Shown: positions 6,857 to 14,276 of the stretch, one piece after another
Position numbering within the stretch: the first letter of the stretch is position 1
Layout: every line of letters begins with the position of its first letter
The notes under the pieces: generated by a model
The model's input: only the letters and a program-made list of their open reading frames with translations
Told to the model about the DNA's origin: nothing
Database searches by the model: none
Assembly: GCF_000378465.1 (NCBI RefSeq)
Contig: NZ_KB899939.1
Coordinates: 1-40,257 of the forward strand
Reading direction: 5' to 3'
Length of the DNA: 40,257 nucleotides
Source of the DNA: Elioraea tepidiphila DSM 17972
Lineage (GTDB): Bacteria; Pseudomonadota; Alphaproteobacteria; Acetobacterales; Acetobacteraceae
Position numbers and translations under genes: made by a program

Positions 6857-7828
6857 CTAGGTCGCGAAGTGGCAGGCCGCTTCCTGCCGCTCCCAGTCCG
6901 CGCGCAGCACCGGGTCCTCGTCGGCGCAGCGCTTCTGCGCCTTCGGGCAGCGCGTGCGGAACCGGCAGCCCGACGGCAGCGCGGTCGGGCTCGGCGGCTC
7001 GCCTTCCAGCGCGAAACTGTCCGTCACGCGGGGGCCGCCGATGCGCGGGATCGCGGCCAGCAGCGACTGCGTGTACGGGTGGCGCGGCGCGCTGAAGATC
7101 GCCTCGGTGTCGCCGATCTCCACCACCCGCCCGAGATACATCACCGCGACCCGCTGGCAGATCATGCGCACGACCGAGAGATCGTGCGAGATGAACAGAT
7201 AGGTCAGGCCGAACTGCTCGCGCAGCGACAGCAGCAGGTTCAGGATCGTCGCCTGCACCGACACGTCGAGCCCCGAGGTCGGCTCGTCGAGGATCACCAC
7301 CGAGGGCTTCAGCGTCAGGATGCGCGCGAGCCCGACGCGGCGCTGCTGGCCGCCGCTGATCTCGTGCGGATAGAGATCGAGATGCGTCTCGGGCAGGCCG
7401 ACCGCGCGCAGGATCTCGCGCACGCGCGCCTCGCGTTCCGGTTCCGGCAGGGTCGTGTGCACCACCAGCGGCTCATGCAGCGAGCTGCGAATGGTCCAGC
7501 GCGGATCGAGCGACGCGCCCGGGTCCTGGTAGCAGTACTGGAGATGCTCGCGGAAGCGCCGGCTCTGGTGCGGCTTGAGCTGCGCGATGTCGTGCCCCTC
7601 GAAGATCACGCGCCCCGCGCTCGCGGTGTGGATGCCCATCAGCGTCTTGCCGAGCGTCGACTTGCCGCAGCCCGACTCGCCGACGATGCCGAGGATCTCG
7701 CCGCGCCTGACCGAGAACGACACGTCGTCGAGCACGCGCAGCCAGCCAATCCGGCGCTTCCAGACATTGCGGACCGGGAAGTACTTCCGCAGAGCCTCGA
7801 CCTCGAGGATGGTCTCGGCCGCGCTCAC
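6857..7828 (-). CDS. Oligopeptide/dipeptide-type ABC importer, ATPase 2 (DppF/OppF-like)
   Basis: A 323-residue ATPase. Walker A is GESGCGKS (50-57), the signature is SGGQQ (158-162) and Walker B is VVILDEP (177-183). The C-terminal oligopeptide extension has a Cys-rich cluster (CRFRTRCPKAQKRC, about 296-309) that in DppD/DppF-type subunits can bind an iron-sulfur cluster. It starts four bases inside the preceding ATPase gene (overlap at 7825-7828) and ends the importer operon. It converges on the GntR gene, with 32 bases between the stops. It energises import by the two permeases encoded upstream. Confidence 0.93.
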   Translation of the reverse strand: MSAAETILEVEALRKYFPVRNVWKRRIGWLRVLDDVSFSVRRGEILGIVGESGCGKSTLGKTLMGIHTASAGRVIFEGHDIAQLKPHQSRRFREHLQYCYQDPGASLDPRWTIRSSLHEPLVVHTTLPEPEREARVREILRAVGLPETHLDLYPHEISGGQQRRVGLARILTLKPSVVILDEPTSGLDVSVQATILNLLLSLREQFGLTYLFISHDLSVVRMICQRVAVMYLGRVVEIGDTEAIFSAPRHPYTQSLLAAIPRIGGPRVTDSFALEGEPPSPTALPSGCRFRTRCPKAQKRCADEDPVLRADWERQEAACHFAT

Positions 7829-8862
7829 GAGGCGGGCTCCGTCGCGGAGAGCCTGTGATGGCAGCGCACGCTGTGCAGCGCGTCCACTGCCTCGGGCGGG
7901 GGCCGTTCGGTGCGGCAGATCCCGGTCGCGCGCTCGCAGCGCGGATGGAAGCGGCAGCCGGGTGGCGGATCGATCAGGCGCGGAATCTCCCCGGCGATGC
8001 CGCGGATGCCGGCCTCCGACGACGGCAGGCTGTCGAGCAGCTTGCGGGTGTAGGGGTGGCTCGGCCGTTCGAAGAACCCGTCGACCGGCGCCTCCTCGAC
8101 CTCCTGTCCGGCATACATCACCGTGATGCGGTCGCAGATCTCGTACGCGGCGCCGAGATCATGCGTGGTGAACAGCACCGCCACGCCGCGCTCCCGCGCG
8201 AGCTGCTTCAGCAGCTTCAGGATCTGCGCCTGCACCGTGACATCGAGCGCCGTGGTCGGCTCATCGGCGATCACGAGCTTCGGTTCGGGCAGCAGCGCCA
8301 TCGCGATCATCAGCCGCTGGCGCTGCCCGCCTGAGACCTCGTGCGGATATTTGCGCAGCACGGCCTCCGGGTTCGGCAACTGCACCAGGCGCAGCAGCTC
8401 CAGCACGCGCGCGCGATCGGCCGCGCGCCGCTCGCGCGGATAGCTGTTGAAGAACCCCTGGCGATCGTCCGCGCCACCCCGGAGCAGCGGCGACTTGAAG
8501 CGCATCAGGTCGTCGATCTGCGTGCCGATCGTGAACACCGGATTGAAGGCGGTGGAGGGGTCCTGCGGGATGTAGACGATCTCGCGTCCGCGCACCTCGG
8601 ACGCGAGGGCCGATTCGGGAAGTGTCAGCAGGTCGCGCCCGCCAAAGCGGATCTCGCCGCTCTCGATCCGCGCGCTGTTGCGCGGCAGGATGCCGAGGAT
8701 CGCGCGTGCGAGCGTGGTCTTGCCGCAGCCGGACTCGCCGACCAGGCCGCGGATCTCGCCCGCCCGGATCGCGAGATCGACGCCGTCCAGCACCTTGGCG
8801 GTCCCGGCATCCGAGCCGAACGAGACGCGCAGGTTGCGGACCGAGATCAGCTCACTTGCCAT
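7825..8862 (-). CDS. Oligopeptide/dipeptide-type ABC importer, ATPase 1 (DppD/OppD-like)
   Basis: A 345-residue ATPase with Walker A GESGCGKT (42-49), signature SGGQRQR, Walker B LVIADEPTTALDV and a C-terminal Cys cluster (CRFHPRCERATGIC). An insertion between the Q-loop and the signature (FNSYPRERRAADRARV) is somewhat longer than in DppF. It overlaps both neighbours, by 11 bases with the permease at 8852 and by four with the second ATPase, as expected for a translationally coupled importer. It works with the other ATPase as a heterodimer on the cytoplasmic face. Confidence 0.93.
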   Translation of the reverse strand: MASELISVRNLRVSFGSDAGTAKVLDGVDLAIRAGEIRGLVGESGCGKTTLARAILGILPRNSARIESGEIRFGGRDLLTLPESALASEVRGREIVYIPQDPSTAFNPVFTIGTQIDDLMRFKSPLLRGGADDRQGFFNSYPRERRAADRARVLELLRLVQLPNPEAVLRKYPHEVSGGQRQRLMIAMALLPEPKLVIADEPTTALDVTVQAQILKLLKQLARERGVAVLFTTHDLGAAYEICDRITVMYAGQEVEEAPVDGFFERPSHPYTRKLLDSLPSSEAGIRGIAGEIPRLIDPPPGCRFHPRCERATGICRTERPPPEAVDALHSVRCHHRLSATEPAS

Positions 8863-9706
8863 GCTGCCCTGCGCGCCGGAGCCGGGGATCGAGCACGTCG
8901 CGCAACCCGTCGCCGAGCAGGTTGAACCCCATCACCACCATGAAGATCGCGAGCCCGGGGAAGGCCGCATACCACCAGGCCATCGGCAGGAACTCGCGCG
9001 ATTCGGCGATGGTGCGGCCCCATTCCGGCGTCGGCGGCGGGGGGCCGAGGCCGAGGAAGCCCAGCGTGGCGGCGGTCAGGATCGTGCCCCCCATGCCGAT
9101 CGTCGTGCGCACGATGATCGAGGACGAGATCGAGGGCAGGATGTGCAGCACCATGACGCGGAGCGGCGAGCAGCCGAGCGCGATCGCCGCCTCGACGAAG
9201 GGCTCGTTCTTGATCGAGCGCGTCTCGGCGTAGACGAGGCGCGCCCAGAACGGCCAGTAGGTGGCGGAGAGGGCGAGGATCACGTTCTCGATCGAGGGAC
9301 CGAGCGTCTGCGCGATCGCGATCGCCAGCACGATCTGGGGCACGGCGAGGAAGATGTCGGAGACGCGCATCAGCAGGTCGCTGCCGAGGCCCTCGTAGTA
9401 GCCGGCGACGAGGCCGATCGGCACGCCGATGATCACGGCGATCGTGATCGCGGTGACGGCGATCGTGATGGTGATGCGCGCCCCGAACAGCAGCCGCGAG
9501 TAGATGTCGCTGCCCATGCGGTCCGTGCCGAGCCAGTTCTCGGGCCCGGGCGGGCTCAGGCGGCGGGCGGTGTGGAACTCGGCCACATCGCCGGGATGGG
9601 TCGACAGCCAGGGCGCGAAGATCGCCGCGAGCACGAGCAGCACGATCAGCGCGAGGCCGAGCATCGCGGCCCGGTCCTCGGCGAGCTTGCGCAGCACCCG
9701 GCGCAT
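8852..9706 (-). CDS. Oligopeptide/dipeptide-type ABC importer, permease 2 (DppC-like)
   Basis: A 284-residue membrane protein. It has an N-terminal membrane segment (LGLALIVLLVLAAIFAPWL), the GTDRMGSDIYSRLLFGAR motif typical of DppC/OppC, several further membrane helices and the ATPase-coupling EAA loop (EAAIALGCSPLRVMVLHILP). The TATLGFLGLGPPPPTPEWG segment is also a DppC hallmark. The ATG at 9706 shares a base with the stop of the upstream permease (TGATG), so translation is coupled. It forms the translocation pore with the permease at 9706-10710. Confidence 0.92.
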   Translation of the reverse strand: MRRVLRKLAEDRAAMLGLALIVLLVLAAIFAPWLSTHPGDVAEFHTARRLSPPGPENWLGTDRMGSDIYSRLLFGARITITIAVTAITIAVIIGVPIGLVAGYYEGLGSDLLMRVSDIFLAVPQIVLAIAIAQTLGPSIENVILALSATYWPFWARLVYAETRSIKNEPFVEAAIALGCSPLRVMVLHILPSISSSIIVRTTIGMGGTILTAATLGFLGLGPPPPTPEWGRTIAESREFLPMAWWYAAFPGLAIFMVVMGFNLLGDGLRDVLDPRLRRAGQHGK

Positions 9707-10710
9707 CAGCGCGTCTCCCGCGGATCGATCATGCCCTGGAGGATGTCGACCACCAGGTTGACGACGATGAACATGGTTCCCGCGATCAGCGTGAAGCCCA
9801 TGACCGCGTTGTAGTCCGAGCTCAGGATCGCGTTGACCGCGAACAGGCCGAGCCCTGGCCAGTCGAACACCGCCTCGACCACCACTGCGCCGGCGAGCAG
9901 GATGCCGAAGATCAGCCCGATCTGCGTCACCGTGCCGATCAGCGCGTTGCGCAGCACGTATTTCCAGATCACGAGGCGGCGCGGGTAGCCCATGGCGGTC
10001 TCGTAGAGCACGTAGTTGCTCTCCAGCGCGTTCAGCACGCCGGCGCGGGTGAAGCGCACGATCGTCGCGGCCGCCGGCAGGGCGAGGGTCGCGACCGGCA
10101 GGATCATGTGATGCAGCGCGTCCCAGAGGATCTCCATGTCCCACAGGATCAGCGCGTCGATCACGTAGAAGCCGGTGATCGGCTCCGGCCCCCAGCCTTC
10201 GATCCGCCCGCTGAGCGGCGTGATGCCGAGGCGCATCGAGAACAGCAGCTGCAGCAGGATCGCGAACCAGAAGCTCGCGATCGCGAGGCCCGCGATGGTG
10301 ACGACCCGGAGCGCGTGGTCGAGCCAGGAGTTGCGCTTGAGCGCGCTGACCACGCCGAGCGGGATGCCGATCAGGCTCGCGACCACGATGGTGACGAGCG
10401 TCAGTTCCAGCGTGGCCGGCAGCCGGCTCATCAGGTCCTCGGCGACGGGGCGGCCGGTGAAGATGCTGCGCCCCATGTCGCCTTCGAGGATCGCCTCGAT
10501 GTAGCGGACGAACTGGATGTGCAGCGGCTGATCGAGACCGAGCCGCGCGCGGATCGCGGCGATCGTCTCGGGCGTCGCGTTCTCGCCTGCGACGAAGGCG
10601 GCCGGATCGGCCGGGATCACGTGCGAGATGAAGAAGACGATCGCGAGCAGCCCCAGCACGGTGGGGAAGAACCAGATCAGCCGGTTGACGATCAGGACGA
10701 GCGTCTTCAC
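9706..10710 (-). CDS. Oligopeptide/dipeptide-type ABC importer, permease 1 (DppB-like)
   Basis: A 334-residue permease with the DppB/OppB opening (RLIWFFPTVLGLLAIVFFISHVIP), the periplasmic RLGLDQPLHIQF segment, about six membrane helices and the EAA loop (YETAMGYPRRLVIWKYVLRN). The start codon is GTG at 10710, preceded by GGAGGG at a nine-base spacing. Both ribosome site and start lie in a strong hairpin (10709-10735), so translation may be damped relative to the binding protein upstream. This suits the need for many binding proteins per permease. Confidence 0.92.
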   Translation of the reverse strand: MKTLVLIVNRLIWFFPTVLGLLAIVFFISHVIPADPAAFVAGENATPETIAAIRARLGLDQPLHIQFVRYIEAILEGDMGRSIFTGRPVAEDLMSRLPATLELTLVTIVVASLIGIPLGVVSALKRNSWLDHALRVVTIAGLAIASFWFAILLQLLFSMRLGITPLSGRIEGWGPEPITGFYVIDALILWDMEILWDALHHMILPVATLALPAAATIVRFTRAGVLNALESNYVLYETAMGYPRRLVIWKYVLRNALIGTVTQIGLIFGILLAGAVVVEAVFDWPGLGLFAVNAILSSDYNAVMGFTLIAGTMFIVVNLVVDILQGMIDPRETR

Positions 10711-10735
10711 GGGGCGGCGCCCTCCGCCGCCCCGT
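10709..10735 (-). promoter_or_regulatory. Intercistronic hairpin enclosing the DppB-like start codon
   Basis: On the minus strand ACGGGGCGGCG pairs perfectly with CGCCGCCCCGT (11 bp) around a five-base GAGGG loop. The loop is part of the GGAGGG ribosome site, and the first two bases of the GTG start form the end of the stem. It lies 15 bases after the stop of the binding-protein gene. It could shield the upstream transcript from exonucleases and limit permease translation. Confidence 0.6.
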
Positions 10736-10750
10736 CATCACACCGCAAGG

Positions 10751-12346
10751 TCACGCGATGCTGAGCCAGCGCATCTCCTGCCCGTCGCCGATCGGGCAGA
10801 ACCGCACCCCGCTCACGTTCTTGCGGAACGGCCCGAACCACTTGGTGTTGTGGATATAGATGCCCGCAGCCTCCGCGCTGGAGATGCGCGCCACCTGCTC
10901 GTAGAGCGGCGCGCGCTTCTCCTGGTCGGCGGTGGCGAGCGCCTCGTCCAGCAGCCTATCGACCTCGGGGTTGCTGTAGTAGCTCGCGTTGCCGCCCCGG
11001 TGGCGGTTGGTGTGCAGCAGCTCGCCCGCCCAGTTGTGCGGATCGGCGTAGTAGGTGCTGCGCCACAGGAACAGCACGTCGTACATCTGCTCCGGATCGC
11101 GCATCTTGTTCGACACCACCGGCCAGGGCTCGTTCAGCAGCCGGCTCGGGATGCCGACGCGGTTAAGCCCGTTCTGCAGCAGGGCCGCCGCCTGCATCGA
11201 CTGCTCGTAGCCGACCATGCCGGCGATGACGATCTCGCGCGGCGGCGCGGCCATCTGCGCGATATGCCACTTCGCCCTGTCGATATCGTAGGTGTAGCCG
11301 GCGACATCCTTCGGCGCGCCCCACATGGGGTTGGGAATGACGTGGGTGTTCCGCACCACCGACTTGCCGAGGATGTTGTTGATCCAGCCGTCGTAGTCGA
11401 AGGCGTAGCAGAGCGCCTTGCGGAAATTGACGTCGTTCATCGGCGCCCGCTGGTTGTGGATGCAGGCGTAGAACAGGCGCGTTGATTCCGCCTCCATCAC
11501 GTTCAGGTTCGGATCGGCCTGGAGGCGGGTGATCTGGTCCTGCGGCATGTAGGGGTCGGTGCCCTGGAAGTCGCCGCGGATGAGGCCGAGCACCCGGCTG
11601 TTGACCTCGGCGACGTAGCGGAAGTCGATCTCGGCGAGGCCGGCCGGCCCGAGGAAGTGGTTGTCGAAGCGTTGCGCGAGGAAGCCGCGCGCCGGATCGA
11701 AGCGGCGGATGATGTAGGAGCCCGATCCAGCGTCGTTGCGCGCGACCCACTCCTGGCCCCAGTCGCCGTTGCGTTCGTTGCGCTTCACCAGCGCCGAGTT
11801 GACGACATAGAGGTCATGCGTGGTCGCGGCGAAGATCGCGGAGGCGGACTTGATGTTGAATTCCACCGCATACTTGCCGACCGCCTTGGTGCTGCCCGGA
11901 TCGACCAGGGTCGCGAACAGCGGATACGCCCCCTTCTTGATGGCGAGGATACGCTCCATCGAGTAGACCACGTCCTCGGCGGTCAACTCGGCACCGTCGT
12001 GGAACTTCACGCCCTCGCGCAGCTTGAAGGTGTAGCGCTTGCCGTCGTCCGAGACGGTATAGGACTCGGCGAGCCAGGGCTCCAGCTTGGGCGGATTGTC
12101 CAGCCAGCGCAGCAGCGAGTCGTAGCAGTTGAGGCGATAGGCGACGCGGCCGACATCGAAGGTGGCGTGCGGGTCCATCGTGTCGTAGGCGCTGCCATTG
12201 GCGAAGACGATGCGGCCACCGCCGCGCTGGGCCTCCGCCTCGCGCGGCAGCCCCACCGCGGCGACCGCCGCCCCGGCGGCGCCGGCCTTCAGCACATCAC
12301 GGCGGCCAGGATTGGCCGCGGACGCAGGGTCGTTCTGCTTCCGCAT
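10751..12346 (-). CDS. Peptide-type ABC importer substrate-binding protein (SBP_bac_5), Tat-exported
   Basis: A 531-residue periplasmic binding protein. The N-terminus has a twin-arginine signal (GRRDVLKAGAAGAAVAAVGL, then AEAQ), so export by Tat is likely. The mature part shows family-5 features: FANGSAYDTMDPH, LLRWLDNPPKLEPWLAESYTV, YTFKLREGVKFHDG and ELTAEDVVYSMERI. The ATG at 12346 was chosen because GGGGAG stands seven bases upstream; further upstream ATGs lack a ribosome site. It is the first gene of the importer operon and so sets the ligand for the permease that follows. The ligand (peptide, amide, lactam or cyclic compound) is not predictable. Confidence 0.92.
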   Translation of the reverse strand: MRKQNDPASAANPGRRDVLKAGAAGAAVAAVGLPREAEAQRGGGRIVFANGSAYDTMDPHATFDVGRVAYRLNCYDSLLRWLDNPPKLEPWLAESYTVSDDGKRYTFKLREGVKFHDGAELTAEDVVYSMERILAIKKGAYPLFATLVDPGSTKAVGKYAVEFNIKSASAIFAATTHDLYVVNSALVKRNERNGDWGQEWVARNDAGSGSYIIRRFDPARGFLAQRFDNHFLGPAGLAEIDFRYVAEVNSRVLGLIRGDFQGTDPYMPQDQITRLQADPNLNVMEAESTRLFYACIHNQRAPMNDVNFRKALCYAFDYDGWINNILGKSVVRNTHVIPNPMWGAPKDVAGYTYDIDRAKWHIAQMAAPPREIVIAGMVGYEQSMQAAALLQNGLNRVGIPSRLLNEPWPVVSNKMRDPEQMYDVLFLWRSTYYADPHNWAGELLHTNRHRGGNASYYSNPEVDRLLDEALATADQEKRAPLYEQVARISSAEAAGIYIHNTKWFGPFRKNVSGVRFCPIGDGQEMRWLSIA

Positions 12347-12475
12347 TGCTCGTCTCCCCACAGATTGGTTCGCCATGCTGGTCTGTCTCGCCCGCATACG
12401 TCAAGACGTGGCGCGCTGTTGCCCTGACCGTCATGCGCGCATAGCGTTGATGACGATGCGGCATGACGAGCGGAC
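12347..12475. promoter_or_regulatory. Divergent promoter region between importer and catabolic operons
   Basis: This 129-bp gap separates starts at 12346 (leftward) and 12476 (rightward), so it must carry both promoters. Two small symmetric elements are visible: ACGTC-aa-GACGT at 12398-12409 and the perfect 10-mer ATGCGCGCAT at 12433-12442. Either could be a regulator site, but short GC-rich palindromes arise easily by chance here. No convincing -35/-10 pair is seen, and the AT palindrome of 6095-6106 is not repeated. Confidence 0.45.
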
Positions 12476-13522
12476 ATGGCGGGCAAGCCGATCCTGAAGG
12501 AGCCGATCCTGGTCTGGGGGGCGGGTGCGATCGGCGGCACGATCGGCGCGTTTCTCGTGCGTCACGGCCACGACGTGGTCTTCGTCGATGCCGACCCGGC
12601 CCATGTCCGCGCCATCGCCGCCGGTCGGCTGTCGATCCAGGGTCCTGTTGCGGCCTTCACGGCCGGCGCGCCCGCCTTCACGCCCGATGCGGTCCACGGC
12701 ACCTTTCGCCGCGCGATCCTTGCGGTGAAGGCGCACCACACCGCGACGGCGATCCGCCAGCTCGCCCCGCATCTCGCCCAGGATGGCGCGGTGGTTTCGG
12801 CGCAGAACGGCCTGAACGAGATCGAGATCGCCAACGTGGTCGGACGGCAGCGCACGATCGGCGCCTTCGTCAATTTCGGCGCCGACTGGCAGGCACCCGG
12901 CGAGATCCTCTTCGCGAACCGAGGCGCGGTGGTGATCGGCGAGCTCGACGGCGTCGTGGGCGAGCGCCTGCGCGCGTGGCACGCCCTGCTCTGCGACTTC
13001 GAGCCCGATGCGGTGCTGACCGAGGACATCTTCGCCTATCTCTGGGGCAAGACCGGCTACGGCGCGCTGCTGAAGGCCAGTGCGATCGCCGACATGACGA
13101 TCGCCGGGTTCATCGGCGAGCCGTCGCTGCGCGGGCTCAATGTCGCGCTGGTGCGGGAGGTGCTGGCCGTCGCCGCTGCCGAGGGCGTGGCCCCGCGGGG
13201 CTTCAACGGTTTCGACCCAGTCCCCTTCGCGCGGAACGATGCGGCCGGCATCGACGCCTCGATCGCTGCCATGGTCGCGTTCAACGCGGCCACCGCCAAG
13301 CCCTATTCCGGCGTCTGGCGCGACCTTGCCGTGCGCAGGCGGCCTACGGATTCGGCGGCCCAGCTCGCGCCGGTGCTCGCGGCGGCGCGCCGGCACGGCA
13401 TCGCGACGCCGACGCTGGATCGGCTGGTCGCGCTGATCGGCGCGGTCGAGCGCGGCGAGCGGACGATCGGCCGGCCGCTCGCCGAGGAGCTCAGCGGCAT
13501 CGCGGAAGGAAGACCTGCGTGA
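12476..13522 (+). CDS. Ketopantoate reductase-like (ApbA/PanE fold) dehydrogenase
   Basis: A 348-residue ApbA/PanE-fold enzyme. The Rossmann motif is WGAGAIGGTIGAFL (Gly15-x-Gly17-x-x-Gly20) with an Asp at the end of strand 2 (VVFVDAD), suggesting NAD(H). Further family blocks are AVKAHHTATAI, VSAQNGLNE and LWGKTGYGALLKASAI, which carries the catalytic Lys. It differs clearly from the protein at 3402-4463, so the two are not a recent duplication. It opens the nine-gene rightward operon, and its TGA overlaps the GTG of the next gene. Catabolic use on a 2-oxo or 2-hydroxy acid is more likely than pantothenate synthesis. Confidence 0.85.
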   Translation: MAGKPILKEPILVWGAGAIGGTIGAFLVRHGHDVVFVDADPAHVRAIAAGRLSIQGPVAAFTAGAPAFTPDAVHGTFRRAILAVKAHHTATAIRQLAPHLAQDGAVVSAQNGLNEIEIANVVGRQRTIGAFVNFGADWQAPGEILFANRGAVVIGELDGVVGERLRAWHALLCDFEPDAVLTEDIFAYLWGKTGYGALLKASAIADMTIAGFIGEPSLRGLNVALVREVLAVAAAEGVAPRGFNGFDPVPFARNDAAGIDASIAAMVAFNAATAKPYSGVWRDLAVRRRPTDSAAQLAPVLAAARRHGIATPTLDRLVALIGAVERGERTIGRPLAEELSGIAEGRPA

Positions 13523-14271
13523 CATCACCAACCAAGGTCGCCGTCGTCACGGGCGGCGCGCGCGGCATCGGCCGCGGCTGCGTCCACGCCCTCGCCGAGC
13601 GCGGGCTCGACATCGTCATCGTCGATCTGCTCCGCCCGGAGATGGAGCGCACCCGGGGCGAGATCGAGGCGATGGGCCGGGCGGTGATGATCGAGGAGGC
13701 GGATGTCGCCGACCACGCCCGCGCGCGCGAGATCGCGGCCGCGGTGAAGGCCAGGTTCGGCCGCTGCGATGTGCTGGTGAACAATGCCGGCCGCGGCAAC
13801 CCGACCGGCATCCTCGAGATCACCGAGGAGGCGTTCGACCGCACGATCGCGGTCAACCTCAAGTCCTGCTTCAACTACATCCAGGCCTTCGCGCCACTGA
13901 TGCTGGAGGGCGGCGGCGGGCGCATCGTCTCGATGTCCTCGCTGAACGCGCATACCGGCGGCGTGACCAGCGCGGTCTCGAAGTTCTCCTACGCCGCCGC
14001 CAAGGCCGGCATCATCGGCATGACGAAGGCGCTGGCGAAGGAACTCGGGCCGACCATCGCGATCAACGCGGTCTGCCCTGGCATCATCGAGACCGAGCTC
14101 GGCAATTCGCTCACGCGCACGCGCGGGGCCGAGCTTGCGAAGAAGATCGCGCTCCAGCGCGTCGGCAAGCCGGCGGACGTCGCGCAGCTTGTCGCGTTCC
14201 TGGCCACTGCCGAACCCTTCTTCATCACCGGCCAGGCGATCACCATCGACGGCTTCCAGTGGGAGATCTGA
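13519..14271 (+). CDS. SDR-family NAD(P)-dependent oxidoreductase
   Basis: A 250-residue classical SDR. The cofactor motif is TGGARGIG (11-18), NNAG is at 88-91, the active Ser is in SMSSLN (138-143) and Tyr158-x-x-x-Lys162 is YAAAK. The C-terminus ITGQAITIDGFQWEI is normal for the family. The start is GTG at 13519, overlapping the previous stop (GTGA) and preceded by GGAAGGA. It lies between the ketopantoate-reductase-like gene and hyuA. It likely works on an alcohol or ketone intermediate of the same pathway. Confidence 0.9.
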   Translation: MTSPTKVAVVTGGARGIGRGCVHALAERGLDIVIVDLLRPEMERTRGEIEAMGRAVMIEEADVADHARAREIAAAVKARFGRCDVLVNNAGRGNPTGILEITEEAFDRTIAVNLKSCFNYIQAFAPLMLEGGGGRIVSMSSLNAHTGGVTSAVSKFSYAAAKAGIIGMTKALAKELGPTIAINAVCPGIIETELGNSLTRTRGAELAKKIALQRVGKPADVAQLVAFLATAEPFFITGQAITIDGFQWEI

Positions 14272-14276
14272 CGGGC

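Noticed and set aside
8852-10741. Single long minus-strand frame spanning both permeases
   Set aside because: Only the DppC-like part (to 9706) is coding in that frame; upstream it runs out of frame through the DppB-like gene.
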